Shown here in pieces: positions 8,525-16,510 of a stretch of DNA of 64,000 nucleotides. A program made the translations under genes and the position numbers. The notes under the pieces were generated by a model, which was not told where the DNA came from, did no database searches, and saw only the letters and a list, made by a program, of their open reading frames with translations. This DNA is from Halobacillus litoralis (GTDB taxonomy: Bacteria > Bacillota > Bacilli > Bacillales > Halobacillaceae): the NCBI RefSeq assembly GCF_009856415.1, contig NZ_WMEZ01000008.1, positions 62,001 through 126,000 on the forward strand, read 5' to 3'. Within the stretch, counting starts at the first letter, position 1. Every line of letters begins with the position of its first letter.

Positions 8525-9361
8525 TTAAGTATTAGTCAAAAATTCCAGGCGTTTCTTCCAAACCATGTGAGCATCTTTACCTATCCAAATCAAATGACTA
8601 TCGGAGTCGACTTCAAAAATTTCGCAATCAGGCACGGAAGACTTCAACAGTAGAGCGTTTGTGTACGGAACACTGCGATCCTTTTGTGAATACATTCCAA
8701 GAACAGGCACTTGAATTCCACTTATATCCGGGGTTTCGTGGTCAAGATCTGTCATAAAACCTTTTCCGGATTGGGAAGTCGCGAGCATATCCACAATAAA
8801 CCGTCGGTCGTTGGGGGAAAGATTGTCCAAGTAATCGTCAACATTCTCTGTTGTTAAATCAGCAAGCAGTTGTTTCATCACCAAATCAGGGAAGAATTTC
8901 AACATGGTGCGGAGACTGCTCCAAACAAATTTCTCTGCTGGTCCAAAAAGGACCGTGGCTCTTTTTTTAATATCACTTTCCCATGAAGTGAGGAGTGCCG
9001 CTTCAAGCAGCAAGCGGTCCACACGTTCTGGGTGGTGAACGGCTAAAGCAATCCCTGTAGGACCAGCCGCAGATATAGAGATGACATTCACTTTTTTAAG
9101 TTGGAGATGGTCAAGTACTTCGACGATTGTGTCGGCAAAATCCTCAGGCGTGCGACCAGTGGAGAGCTCTGTGTAATCGTAGCCGGGTCGAGAAATCGTA
9201 AGTAAAGAAAAACCTTCATAAATCAGACTGCTGTGAGATAAATCGGTATCTCTAGTGGAGTGTCCACCTTTCAATAACAAAACAGGAGGGCCGGACCCTT
9301 TATATGTAAACTCTACTATTCCTTTGGATGTATCGAGGAGTGTCGTCGTCAATGGGTTCAT
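8525..9361 (-). CDS. Alpha/beta hydrolase
   Basis: A 278-residue alpha/beta hydrolase. The oxyanion strand VLLLKGGHSTRD, the nucleophile elbow VISISAAGPTG (Ser in an SxSxxG context), the acid in GMYSQKDRSVP and the C-terminal histidine in DSDSHLIWIG form a plausible catalytic set. The usual HG oxyanion motif is KGG here. No signal peptide is seen, so it is cytoplasmic. The substrate is unknown. It is the first gene of a probable two-gene operon with the downstream hypothetical gene. Confidence 0.8.
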   Translation of the reverse strand: MNPLTTTLLDTSKGIVEFTYKGSGPPVLLLKGGHSTRDTDLSHSSLIYEGFSLLTISRPGYDYTELSTGRTPEDFADTIVEVLDHLQLKKVNVISISAAGPTGIALAVHHPERVDRLLLEAALLTSWESDIKKRATVLFGPAEKFVWSSLRTMLKFFPDLVMKQLLADLTTENVDDYLDNLSPNDRRFIVDMLATSQSGKGFMTDLDHETPDISGIQVPVLGMYSQKDRSVPYTNALLLKSSVPDCEIFEVDSDSHLIWIGKDAHMVWKKRLEFLTNT

Positions 9362-9452
9362 CCCTTTCTTTCTTCATTTTTCCATACATTCAATATAAGC
9401 TATAATGGAAGAAAATGAAACATCAGACGATTCTGAAAAAGGGGGTTAAAAA

Positions 9453-10232
9453 ATGAGAATTGTGTCGATTTGTCCTAGCAATACTGAAATTGTCGCTTAT
9501 CTTGGGCAGACGCACCTGTTGGTTGGTGTCGATAATTATTCTGATTATCCTGAAGAAGTGGAACACCTTCCGAAGCTAGGTCCGGATTTATCCATTGATA
9601 TCGAAAAGGTCGCTTCCCTGAAGCCGGACCTTGTTTTAGCATCCTTGTCTGTCCCTGGAATGGAAAAGAACATTGAAGGGTTAGACGAATACGACCTGCC
9701 CTATATCATATTGAATCCGAACACGTTATATGAAATATCTGAGGATATTCGTCGTGTAGGAAAGGCGATTGGAGTGGAAGAGAAAAGTCATCAGCATGCG
9801 GATGATTTTCTGAGAGAAATCGACGAATTCAGAAATCAGACGAAACAAATGGAGAAAAAGCCTTCTTTGTATTGGGAGTGGTGGCCGAAACCGGTGTTTA
9901 CACCAGGGAAGTTAAACTGGCTGAATGAAATTAGTGAACTTGCTGGTGGGGTTAACCTCTTCAGAGACCAAGAGCTAGCTAGCTTTCAAACAGATTGGGA
10001 GGAAGTGAAAAATCGCGATCCTGACCATATCTGTATGGTGTGGGTAGGGGTGAAGGAAGAAAAAATGAATCCTGACCTTATTAAGAAGAGACCGGGTTGG
10101 TCTGAACTTAAAGCTGTGAAGCACGATCGTATTCATGTACTGGAAGAATCCCTCTTTTGCCGACCAAGTCCACGTTTATTGGAAGGTCTAAGAAAAATTT
10201 CTGGGGTCGTTAAACAAGAAAACAGCAAGTGA
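9453..10232 (+). CDS. Cobalamin/iron-siderophore-binding-fold protein (BtuF-like) without signal peptide
   Basis: A 259-residue protein of the periplasmic-binding-protein-like helical-backbone fold. It opens MRIVSICPSNTEIVAYLG, has LKPDLVLASLS at about residue 66-76 and ends with the RPSPRLLEGL motif of BtuF-like proteins. There is no signal peptide or lipobox, so unlike true uptake receptors it should be cytoplasmic. No permease or ATPase gene lies nearby. Its ligand and role are therefore open; cobalamin-binding is only the annotation of the family. Start ATG 9453 follows GGGGG. Confidence 0.75.
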   Translation: MRIVSICPSNTEIVAYLGQTHLLVGVDNYSDYPEEVEHLPKLGPDLSIDIEKVASLKPDLVLASLSVPGMEKNIEGLDEYDLPYIILNPNTLYEISEDIRRVGKAIGVEEKSHQHADDFLREIDEFRNQTKQMEKKPSLYWEWWPKPVFTPGKLNWLNEISELAGGVNLFRDQELASFQTDWEEVKNRDPDHICMVWVGVKEEKMNPDLIKKRPGWSELKAVKHDRIHVLEESLFCRPSPRLLEGLRKISGVVKQENSK

Positions 10233-10250
10233 GTTCGTCACTTGCTGTTT
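10221..10250. terminator. Bidirectional terminator, BtuF-like / MBL-fold genes
   Basis: Perfect 12-bp stem AACAGCAAGTGA/TCACTTGCTGTT with loop GTTCG and T tracts. It overlaps the stop codon of the plus gene and lies just after the stop of the minus gene. Confidence 0.9.
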
Positions 10251-10251
10251 T

Positions 10252-11085
10252 TTAATGAAGCTTCCTTTTATGTTTCGGCACAGCCAAATCTTTGAAATGA
10301 GTGGCGAGGTCGTTTAATTGTTTGGAAAGAATTTCGCCTTCCATCGGCAGGCCGTGGCCGGTGATGGCTACCGCCGGCTGAAGAGATGCGAGTTCTTTGA
10401 CAGACTTTTCAGCTTCCTCCCAATTATGAGTGAAGTATGCTGGGGGACCATGTACATGCTGGTGTTGAATAAACACAGCCATACTCGACTCTTGCTTCAC
10501 TGTAATGAATGCATCTCCGGCAATGAGAGTTTTGTCCTTATCACGAAAAAGAGCGATATGCCCCGGTGTATGTCCAGGGGTGTGAATGAAGCGCCAATCT
10601 TCAAGAAAAGGAATGGTCCCATCGTTTGGAAGCGGATGGATGTATTTACTCAAATCGGCCTGATGAGTGGGGAAGAAAGGCGATAAAAGCGAAAATAACC
10701 CACCGCCGACGGTTGCATCACCAACAGGATAATCTCGTTTACCTGTGACATAATCCATCTCCATCGGATGAATATATATAGGGACTTTCCATTCATCTGC
10801 CAATTGCTTTGCTGAACCGACATGATCAAAATGGCCATGCGTCAGAATAATGGCTTTTGGTTTTGTTCGTCCGTATCTCTTTTCCGCAGCTTCCATAATC
10901 CGTTTACTATAATGTCCGATTCCACAATCTATGAGGACCCAATCCTCGGCACCCTCTTTACCAATAAAAATGACATTAACAATTAACGTGCGGTAAAAGG
11001 CGATATCATCCAACACTTGTTCAGCTTCTGCATGCCCCATATGATATTCTTCATTCGACTGATTCTCATGTTCCGTGTGATCCAT
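10252..11085 (-). CDS. Metallo-beta-lactamase-fold hydrolase
   Basis: A 277-residue MBL-fold protein. The metal motif THGHFDHVGS (HxHxDH), a second histidine in HTPGHTPGH, the bridging aspartate in IAGDAF and the last histidine in TGHGLPM are all present. These enzymes hydrolyse thioesters, lactones or related bonds in the cytoplasm; the true substrate is unknown. I chose ATG 11085 because GAGGTG lies six bases upstream; a GTG at 11094 and an ATG at 11091 overlap that site. Single gene, convergent with the BtuF-like gene. Confidence 0.85.
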   Translation of the reverse strand: MDHTEHENQSNEEYHMGHAEAEQVLDDIAFYRTLIVNVIFIGKEGAEDWVLIDCGIGHYSKRIMEAAEKRYGRTKPKAIILTHGHFDHVGSAKQLADEWKVPIYIHPMEMDYVTGKRDYPVGDATVGGGLFSLLSPFFPTHQADLSKYIHPLPNDGTIPFLEDWRFIHTPGHTPGHIALFRDKDKTLIAGDAFITVKQESSMAVFIQHQHVHGPPAYFTHNWEEAEKSVKELASLQPAVAITGHGLPMEGEILSKQLNDLATHFKDLAVPKHKRKLH

Positions 11086-11186
11086 GCCCATCACCTCTAT
11101 ATCCCATTGTTTTTAATTAGTGTAAGTCAGAGAAGAGGAATTATTCACCGGTCTTTTGTTAATTAGGACCGAGCCGTCACATGATA

Positions 11187-11250
11187 GTGCCAGGCACCAG
11201 AGTACAAATACGGGTGCCTGGCACCCCAACGTGGTAATCAGGTGCCAGGC
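11187..11250. repeat. Cluster of three GTGCCAGGCAC palindromes
   Basis: Three near-palindromic sequences occur in 64 bases: GTGCCAGGCAC (11187-11197), GGTGCCTGGCACC (11213-11225) and GGTGCCAGGC (11241-11250). They lie in the gap between the MBL gene and the nhaC terminator. I see no further copies in this window. They may be a short interspersed repeat or hairpin; the function is unknown. Confidence 0.6.
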
Positions 11251-11269
11251 TTTATGTGAAGAAAGGAAC

Positions 11270-11303
11270 AAAAAAGACCGCCTCTTATATGATAAGAGAC
11301 GGT
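11270..11303 (-). terminator. Terminator after NhaC-family gene
   Basis: Stem ACCGCCTCTTAT/ATAAGAGACGGT (one mismatch) followed on the minus strand by a T tract. Confidence 0.85.
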
Positions 11304-11308
11304 TTGGG

Positions 11309-12715
11309 TTAATTCGCTTTATCGAGTGCTTGAACCTTTGCTTGCTTTGGGGTCAGTGTTTTCCCTGTCAATCCAAATAAAATCGTGAGCAATGGACTGA
11401 GTAAGCAGAAGAAAGCGAATGGCAGGTATTCAAGGACAGGTACCCCGAGAACACCAGATAAGAAGACACCACACACACTCCATGGTACAAGCGGATTGAT
11501 AACGGTTCCGGCGTCTTCCAGTGTTCTGGACAAGTTTTTCCTTGCAAGTCCCGCTTTTTCATAGATGTCTTGGTAAGCTTCCCCTGTGAGCAAGATTGAC
11601 AAGTATTGTTCACCTATGGCGATGTTGATTCCAATTGCTGTAAAGGCGGTAGACAGGGTAGCGGATCGCGCAGATTTTAACGATTCCTGTACGCGGGTCA
11701 AGATAGAAGGAATGATCCCAGTAACAAAGAACAGTCCTCCAAGAGCAAGGGCGAGAATAACTAAGGATACGGTGAAGAGCATGCCGTTCATTCCACCGCG
11801 TGTCAACAGATCGTTGACGATATCATTCCCTGAATTTCCTTGGAAGCCGTCAAACCATGTTCCGAATAGAGAGCCCCATTCCATAACACCGCGTATGCCG
11901 GCAATCAATGTAGCGACAATACTGCTGATGGCAAGGGATAAGAAAGCTGGGCGTTTGGTTACAGTCATGATTACAAGTAAAACTAATGGAATCCAGGAGC
12001 TCCAGTGCATCAAGCCTGTTTCACTAAGGCCGGCTTGAAACGTGTTCAGTTGCTCAACATCTGGACTTCCGTTTGGAGAAAGTATCATGAATAGGACAAA
12101 GGTAATCACAAAAGCAGGAATCGTTGTCCATGCCATGTTTTTTATGTGATCAAACAAATCGACTTTCACAACCGTCGAAGCCAGGTTGGTCGTATCGGAT
12201 AGAGGAGACATTTTGTCACCAAAGAATGCCCCGGATACGATGGCTCCTGCTGTCATGGCTAATGATACATCCATCGATTGAGCGACCCCGATGAGTGCTA
12301 CCCCGACCGTCGCTGCTGTTGTGAATGAGCTGCCCAAGGCAACACCGACAATGGCTGTTACAGCAAAAACAATGGCTAAAAACCATGGGCCTCCAGCTAG
12401 AAGAAAGCCTGCATTCATCAAAACAGGAATTGTTCCACTAGCCATCCAGCTCGCAATGAGGACACCAATGACAAAAAATAGCAGGATTGCTCCCATTCCA
12501 GTCTGTGCTCCTTGAGTCATCCCGTACTGTAGATCTTTGAAGCTCATTTTTTTCAAAGACCCATAGGCAATCATAATGAGGATTCCGATCAGAATCGGGA
12601 TGTGTGGAACGGTTTGAATATCGATGATAAAATAACTGATTATTCCAATGGTTACGAGTAATAGTAATGTTGATTCAATGATGCCTGGTAGCTTTTTTGG
12701 CTGAAGATGAAGCAT
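11309..12715 (-). CDS. nhaC: NhaC-family Na+/H+ antiporter or amino-acid transporter, T-box controlled
   Basis: A 468-residue membrane protein with 11-13 hydrophobic segments. The NhaC-family core GSSFTTAATVGVALIG followed by GAFFGDKMSPLSDTTNLA (about residues 140-180) is present. NhaC proteins exchange Na+ for H+; some relatives (YheL type) are predicted to take up tyrosine. Here a tyrosine-type T-box leader lies directly upstream, so a role in amino-acid (tyrosine) transport driven by Na+ is the better guess than plain sodium extrusion. That assignment is inference. Start ATG 12715 follows GAGGGGG. Confidence 0.85.
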   Translation of the reverse strand: MLHLQPKKLPGIIESTLLLLVTIGIISYFIIDIQTVPHIPILIGILIMIAYGSLKKMSFKDLQYGMTQGAQTGMGAILLFFVIGVLIASWMASGTIPVLMNAGFLLAGGPWFLAIVFAVTAIVGVALGSSFTTAATVGVALIGVAQSMDVSLAMTAGAIVSGAFFGDKMSPLSDTTNLASTVVKVDLFDHIKNMAWTTIPAFVITFVLFMILSPNGSPDVEQLNTFQAGLSETGLMHWSSWIPLVLLVIMTVTKRPAFLSLAISSIVATLIAGIRGVMEWGSLFGTWFDGFQGNSGNDIVNDLLTRGGMNGMLFTVSLVILALALGGLFFVTGIIPSILTRVQESLKSARSATLSTAFTAIGINIAIGEQYLSILLTGEAYQDIYEKAGLARKNLSRTLEDAGTVINPLVPWSVCGVFLSGVLGVPVLEYLPFAFFCLLSPLLTILFGLTGKTLTPKQAKVQALDKAN

Positions 12716-12764
12716 ATGAATTCCCCCTCAAGTTTTATTATTCTTTACTCCCTGGGCGCGTTTA

Positions 12765-13020
12765 TAAAAAATAAAAGCCCCGTCCCTGAATAAACAGGGA
12801 CGAAGCTTTCACTCCGCGGTACCACCCTTGTTGGTAAATTTCTTTACCCACTCTGTTGGTGTATCATTGGTCTGGAATTCTGTAATTCGATGGAAGGAGG
12901 CCCAAGTTCACACCAACCACTTGGTCTCTGTTCTGCTGCTCTCGAACCATCTACTTCGGAATTCATGATACGATCTATTCTTTTTTTGCTTAAACGCTTT
13001 TAAGCAGTGAAGTATTGTGT
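12765..13020 (-). ncRNA. T-box riboswitch leader, tyrosine (UAC) specifier likely
   Basis: On the minus strand the leader contains the T-box core GGGTGGTACCGCGG (rc of 12816-12829) followed by a terminator stem CGTCCCTG/CAGGGACG and a T tract (about 12770-12803). In Stem I the lower helix GATGG/CCATC and GAATTC/GAATTC enclose an internal loop with an AGTA strand and, opposite, GAAT-TAC-A; TAC at 12884-12882 fits a tyrosine specifier. The T-box TGGT matches tRNA discriminator A, as in tRNA-Tyr. Uncharged tRNA-Tyr would favour the antiterminator and switch on the downstream transporter. Confidence 0.85.
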
Positions 13021-13024
13021 GTTT

Positions 13025-13053
13025 ATCATAGATTATTTTTCATAGGATGTCAA
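13025..13053 (-). promoter_or_regulatory. Sigma-A promoter of the T-box/nhaC transcript
   Basis: TTGACA (rc of 13048-13053), exactly 17 bp, TATGAT (rc of 13025-13030). It is a near-consensus promoter placed just upstream of Stem I of the T-box. Confidence 0.85.
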
Positions 13054-13076
13054 CGGATTTTTTTATTAGGTGAACC

Positions 13077-13105
13077 TTCAAATTGTATCACTTGTTGTGT
13101 ATAAT
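13077..13105 (+). promoter_or_regulatory. Probable sigma-A promoter of azlCD
   Basis: A perfect -10 TATAAT at 13100-13105 with a weak -35 TTCAAA at 13077-13082 (17-bp spacing). It lies back to back with the nhaC promoter; the two -35 boxes are about 24 bp apart. Confidence 0.55.
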
Positions 13106-13138
13106 AGTGGAAATTTGGATGGACAGGGGGGAGGAAGG

Positions 13139-13876
13139 ATGGAGTCACAAGCCATACGCACAACGGCTTCTTCTACTCGTTTACATATGGTCAAAAAAGG
13201 GATGATCGCAGGTTTTCCGATCATGCTGGGCTATTTACCAATCGCTTTAACTTATGGTGTCTTAGCGAGCCGGACCGGGATGACGAATCTTGAGCTTACA
13301 TTAATGAGTGTCCTTGTGTTTGCTGGTGCTGCTCAATTTCTTGCGGTAGGGATGGTGGCAACGGGAACAGGAATGATTGAAATCATTATCGCTACGTTTG
13401 TCCTGAATTTCAGGCATTTTGTCATGAGTTTATCTTTTGTTAACCGTTTGAAAAAGGTGGCCCTAAGAGCGAAAATCCCTCTTACCTTAGGATTGACGGA
13501 TGAAACATTCACCATGTCCGCTCTGTATAGAAACGAAGCAAAAGAGAAATATGGAAGTTTATTTTATGCTTCATTAATTTTAACCGCTTATTTATCGTGG
13601 GTAGGGGGGTCTTATCTTGGTGGTGTTTTAGGGGATGTCATGCCATCAAAGTTAAGTGACAGCATGGGTGTAGCCTTATATGCCATGTTCATCGGACTTT
13701 TGATCCCTTCTGTGAAAAAGGATTTCAAAATTGCTGGCATCGCAGTACTCGCGATGTTGATTAATTTTATTTGTCAGTTTTGGGGAATGAGTCAAGGCTG
13801 GGCCATTGTTATGGGTACTGTTCTTGCAGGTTTCAGCGGAATTTGGATTCTTGAAGATGAGGGGGAGACAGAATGA
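13139..13876 (+). CDS. azlC: AzlC-family branched-chain amino acid exporter, large subunit
   Basis: A 245-residue inner-membrane protein with about five or six hydrophobic segments. FPIMLGYLPIALTYGVLA near the N-terminus and FAGAAQFLAVGM are typical AzlC motifs; NFRHFVMSLSF follows. With AzlD it exports branched-chain amino acids or analogues (known for B. subtilis AzlCD with 4-azaleucine). I chose ATG 13139 behind GGGGGGAGGAAGG; the frame is open to 13070, but that part overlaps the promoter. Its stop overlaps the azlD start. Confidence 0.9.
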   Translation: MESQAIRTTASSTRLHMVKKGMIAGFPIMLGYLPIALTYGVLASRTGMTNLELTLMSVLVFAGAAQFLAVGMVATGTGMIEIIIATFVLNFRHFVMSLSFVNRLKKVALRAKIPLTLGLTDETFTMSALYRNEAKEKYGSLFYASLILTAYLSWVGGSYLGGVLGDVMPSKLSDSMGVALYAMFIGLLIPSVKKDFKIAGIAVLAMLINFICQFWGMSQGWAIVMGTVLAGFSGIWILEDEGETE

Positions 13877-14166
13877 TCATCTGGATGGTTATCGGGATGG
13901 CAGTCGTTACAGCTGTTCCGAGGTTTTTACCCGCATTGATTGTTGGTTTTGTGACTTTCCCGAAATGGGTAGACCGATGGCTCAATGCTATTCCTTACGC
14001 TGCTCTCGGAGCACTTATATTTCCAGGGATCCTATCAGTAAAGCCTGATGCACCGCAAATCGGTGTAATCGCAGGATTAGTGGGAATTTTCCTTGCATGG
14101 TTGAATGTCCACATTATTTTTGTGGTACTTGGAGCCATTGCGTCTGTATTCTTGATGACATTATAA
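13873..14166 (+). CDS. azlD: AzlD-family small subunit of amino acid exporter
   Basis: A 97-residue protein with three or four hydrophobic segments. The motif TAVPRFLPALIVG and LNAIPYAALGALIFPGIL are typical of AzlD. It overlaps azlC by 4 nt (ATGA), so translation is coupled and the proteins should form one complex. No regulator gene of the azlB type is next to it. Confidence 0.9.
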   Translation: MIIWMVIGMAVVTAVPRFLPALIVGFVTFPKWVDRWLNAIPYAALGALIFPGILSVKPDAPQIGVIAGLVGIFLAWLNVHIIFVVLGAIASVFLMTL

Positions 14167-14227
14167 TCACACCTGCCCACACAGTGCATATCGTATAGGG
14201 ATACTTCCGAGAAAGGAATTGATCGTT

Positions 14228-14671
14228 ATGCACCGACAATTTGGGTTTCCTTTCGGGCAGATTTTCGGATTTCCGACGCCCGGACAGGGAGGACAATTCG
14301 GCCCGGGTCAACCACCCCCAGGACCTCCTCCGGGTGGACCACCTTTTGGAGGCGGGCAAGGACAGCCACCATTTGGTGGAGGGCCTGGAGGACCTGGAGG
14401 GCCAGGCGGGCCTGGCATACAGCTTCCACCGCCACCGGATCAGCCGCCTAGTTCACAAGGGGCTTCATTGTTTGCTGTTGACCCTGGATCATTATATGGC
14501 TGTCTCTATCGATACACGTGGATGACTCTTGTTAACGGTCGCTCGTTCTGGTTCTACCCGACTTTCATCGGCCGCACTTCTGTAGCTGGTTATCGCTGGC
14601 AGCGTCGCCGTCGTCAGTGGGTTTACACAGGCTTCGATACACGACAAATTTCTAGTTTCCAATGTAGATAA
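14228..14671 (+). CDS. Pro/Gly-rich protein with conserved aromatic C-terminal domain, function unknown
   Basis: A 147-residue protein. Residues about 13-80 are a low-complexity run of Pro, Gly, Gln and Phe (PPPGPPPGGPPFGGGQG and similar); the rest is a compact, basic and aromatic domain with LYGCLYRYTWMTLVNGRSFW, a VAGYRWQRRRRQW segment and a final FQC. There is no signal peptide or membrane helix. Base composition in the repeat part is far more GC-rich than its surroundings because of the Pro/Gly codons. Such proteins occur in spore-formers, but I cannot assign a function. Start ATG 14228; a TTG at 14219 is the alternative. Confidence 0.7.
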   Translation: MHRQFGFPFGQIFGFPTPGQGGQFGPGQPPPGPPPGGPPFGGGQGQPPFGGGPGGPGGPGGPGIQLPPPPDQPPSSQGASLFAVDPGSLYGCLYRYTWMTLVNGRSFWFYPTFIGRTSVAGYRWQRRRRQWVYTGFDTRQISSFQCR

Positions 14672-14680
14672 ACCGCAAAT

Positions 14681-14714
14681 AAAAGGTGATGTCACTCTTG
14701 GCATCATCTTTTTG
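14681..14714 (+). terminator. Terminator after Pro/Gly-rich gene
   Basis: Imperfect stem AAGGTGATG/CATCATCTT with a 10-nt loop and T tract. Confidence 0.65.
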
Positions 14715-14756
14715 TTACAATAAGAATTAATTAGAGGAAGAAGGGACGATCTCCAT

Positions 14757-15290
14757 ATGCCTGAAGTAAGAGCTGCCCGCTTTGAGGATGCTGAAACGAT
14801 TGCAGAAATTCATGTAAAGAGTTGGAAATCAACATATAAAGACTTGATTGATGAAAGGGATTTAAGCAATACGACGGTTGAGCACCGTATTGCCCTTTGG
14901 GAGACGGTGCTCAGAACTCCTGTAAATGGACAGATTGCCTATGTTATTGAAAATGACCATGGCGAAGTCGTAGGCTTTGTTTCTGGAGGAAAAGAAAGGA
15001 CAAAGAACTATGGCTATGACGGGGAAATTTATGCGATTTACTTGCTGGATGATTATCAGGGGAAGGGGTATGGAAAAGAAATGCTCCGGGTATTCTCAAA
15101 CGGGATGCTTGAAGCAGGGTACCAATCCCTTCTTGTATGGGTGCTGACCAATAACCCTTCCAGTCAATTTTACATAAAGTATGGAGCAGATCCCGTAGAA
15201 GCTGAAAGAGTTACAATCGGTCAAGGGACCTATGAAGAGACGGCTTATGGTTGGAGTGAGTTAAAAAGCTTGACCGATCGTTTAGCATAA
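14757..15290 (+). CDS. GNAT-family N-acetyltransferase
   Basis: A 177-residue protein. Its opening MPEVRAARFEDAETIAEIHVKSWKS and motif A IYAIYLLDDYQGKGYGKEML (Q-G-K-G-Y-G acetyl-CoA loop) are clear, followed by WVLTNNPSSQFYIKYGA, the usual motif B. The acceptor is unknown. Monocistronic; it shares a bidirectional terminator with the CDF transporter gene. Confidence 0.88.
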   Translation: MPEVRAARFEDAETIAEIHVKSWKSTYKDLIDERDLSNTTVEHRIALWETVLRTPVNGQIAYVIENDHGEVVGFVSGGKERTKNYGYDGEIYAIYLLDDYQGKGYGKEMLRVFSNGMLEAGYQSLLVWVLTNNPSSQFYIKYGADPVEAERVTIGQGTYEETAYGWSELKSLTDRLA

Positions 15291-15307
15291 ACTAGATCAT
15301 ATTCGTC

Positions 15308-15337
15308 AAAAAGCCTGCCATCATCGGCAGGCTTTTT
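15308..15337. terminator. Bidirectional terminator, GNAT / CDF genes
   Basis: Perfect 12-bp stem AAAAAGCCTGCC/GGCAGGCTTTTT with a 6-nt loop between convergent genes. Confidence 0.9.
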
Positions 15338-16214
15338 ATGTCTCTTCTTCTTCATAGGGTTCGATATGGATGTGGGCATAGCCGATATTTTTCTCTTTTT
15401 CTAATCGTTCTTCTACTTCATCGGTAATGTCGTGACCTTCTTGCACAGTAATATCAGGGTTGACATGAATCGTGGCTTCGACAAGAGTTTTATTTCCCTG
15501 CATCCGTGCCTTGACATCTTTAACCGCCCAAACGTCAGGATGATCGGAAATGCTCTCGCGGATGTGTTCAATTTCTTCTTCATCATAACCATCTGTCAGA
15601 CTGTGGGTGGCATCGACAAAAATGTCCCAAGCTGTTTTACAAATGATGAGTCCGACAATCAAACCAGCAAGGGGATCCAACCAGGAAATTCCGAACTGAG
15701 AACCGAAGATACCGATGCTTGCTCCTACACTTACTAAAGCATCTGATCGATTATCTTGAGCAGCTGCATACAAAGCATTGCTATCCACTTTTTTTGATAG
15801 GTTCAAGTTGTATCGGTAAACACCATACATGACAAAAGCCGCCACTAGAGCCGTCCATGCCGTGAGCAACGAAGGTTCACTGGCTTTTTGTTGAATTATA
15901 TCCTGAACCGTACCGATGATCACTTCTATTCCAACAGTCATCATAATGAAGGCTGCGATGAGAGAGGCAATCGTTTCGGCGCGAAAGTGTCCGTAATGAT
16001 GATCCTCATCCGGTGGTTTTCTTGAAATTTTAAGCCCGATCAAGACAGCCACTGATGCAATGACGTCAGTCGTATTGTTTAACCCATCCGCTCGGAGTGC
16101 TTCAGAGTTTCCTATGGAGGCGATGATCAATTTTGTCGTAGCAAGAACAAGGTATGCAATAATACTTACCCAGGCCCCACGTTCCCCTTTTTTTAAATTT
16201 GCATATTCATTCAT
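15336..16214 (-). CDS. Cation diffusion facilitator (CDF) transporter
   Basis: A 292-residue protein with the CDF layout: about six hydrophobic segments and a cytoplasmic C-terminal dimer domain (from about residue 210). The helix-2 metal motif is ADGLNNTTD and the helix-5 motif is DNRSD, i.e. the DxxxD-type sites used by Mn/Fe-type members rather than the HxxxD of Zn-type ones. It should export a divalent metal in exchange for protons. Metal choice is inference from the motif. Start ATG 16214 follows GGAGGT. Confidence 0.88.
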   Translation of the reverse strand: MNEYANLKKGERGAWVSIIAYLVLATTKLIIASIGNSEALRADGLNNTTDVIASVAVLIGLKISRKPPDEDHHYGHFRAETIASLIAAFIMMTVGIEVIIGTVQDIIQQKASEPSLLTAWTALVAAFVMYGVYRYNLNLSKKVDSNALYAAAQDNRSDALVSVGASIGIFGSQFGISWLDPLAGLIVGLIICKTAWDIFVDATHSLTDGYDEEEIEHIRESISDHPDVWAVKDVKARMQGNKTLVEATIHVNPDITVQEGHDITDEVEERLEKEKNIGYAHIHIEPYEEEET

Positions 16215-16398
16215 GGGCTTTTACCTCCAGATCGATCAATTAGGCTTGATATAGCTTACCAAATAGAAGTTCAGTGGGTCTAGAGAAAAAAAGCTTTCCA
16301 TGTTCATGTTAATTGCCTTCGCGCAAAACACCTTTATTTCAACTATTATGGAGATATTGTAAAGGTTTTATATAATATCTTGAATTTGAGAGTCTTGA

Positions 16399-16424
16399 GT
16401 TTGAGTTTTACTATGCGCGGGTAT
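16399..16424 (+). promoter_or_regulatory. Sigma-B-type promoter before wrbA
   Basis: GTTTGA (16399-16404), 14-bp spacer, GGGTAT (16419-16424). This is one base off the B. subtilis general-stress consensus GTTTAA-N12-14-GGGTAT and lies about 90 bp before the wrbA start. Confidence 0.7.
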
Positions 16425-16510
16425 ATAGTATCTGTGAATCCTGATCGTATCTTAGGAAATAATAAACAGGCATTCTTGGATTCCAATAGTATTCAAAAGG
16501 AGAGATTTTA

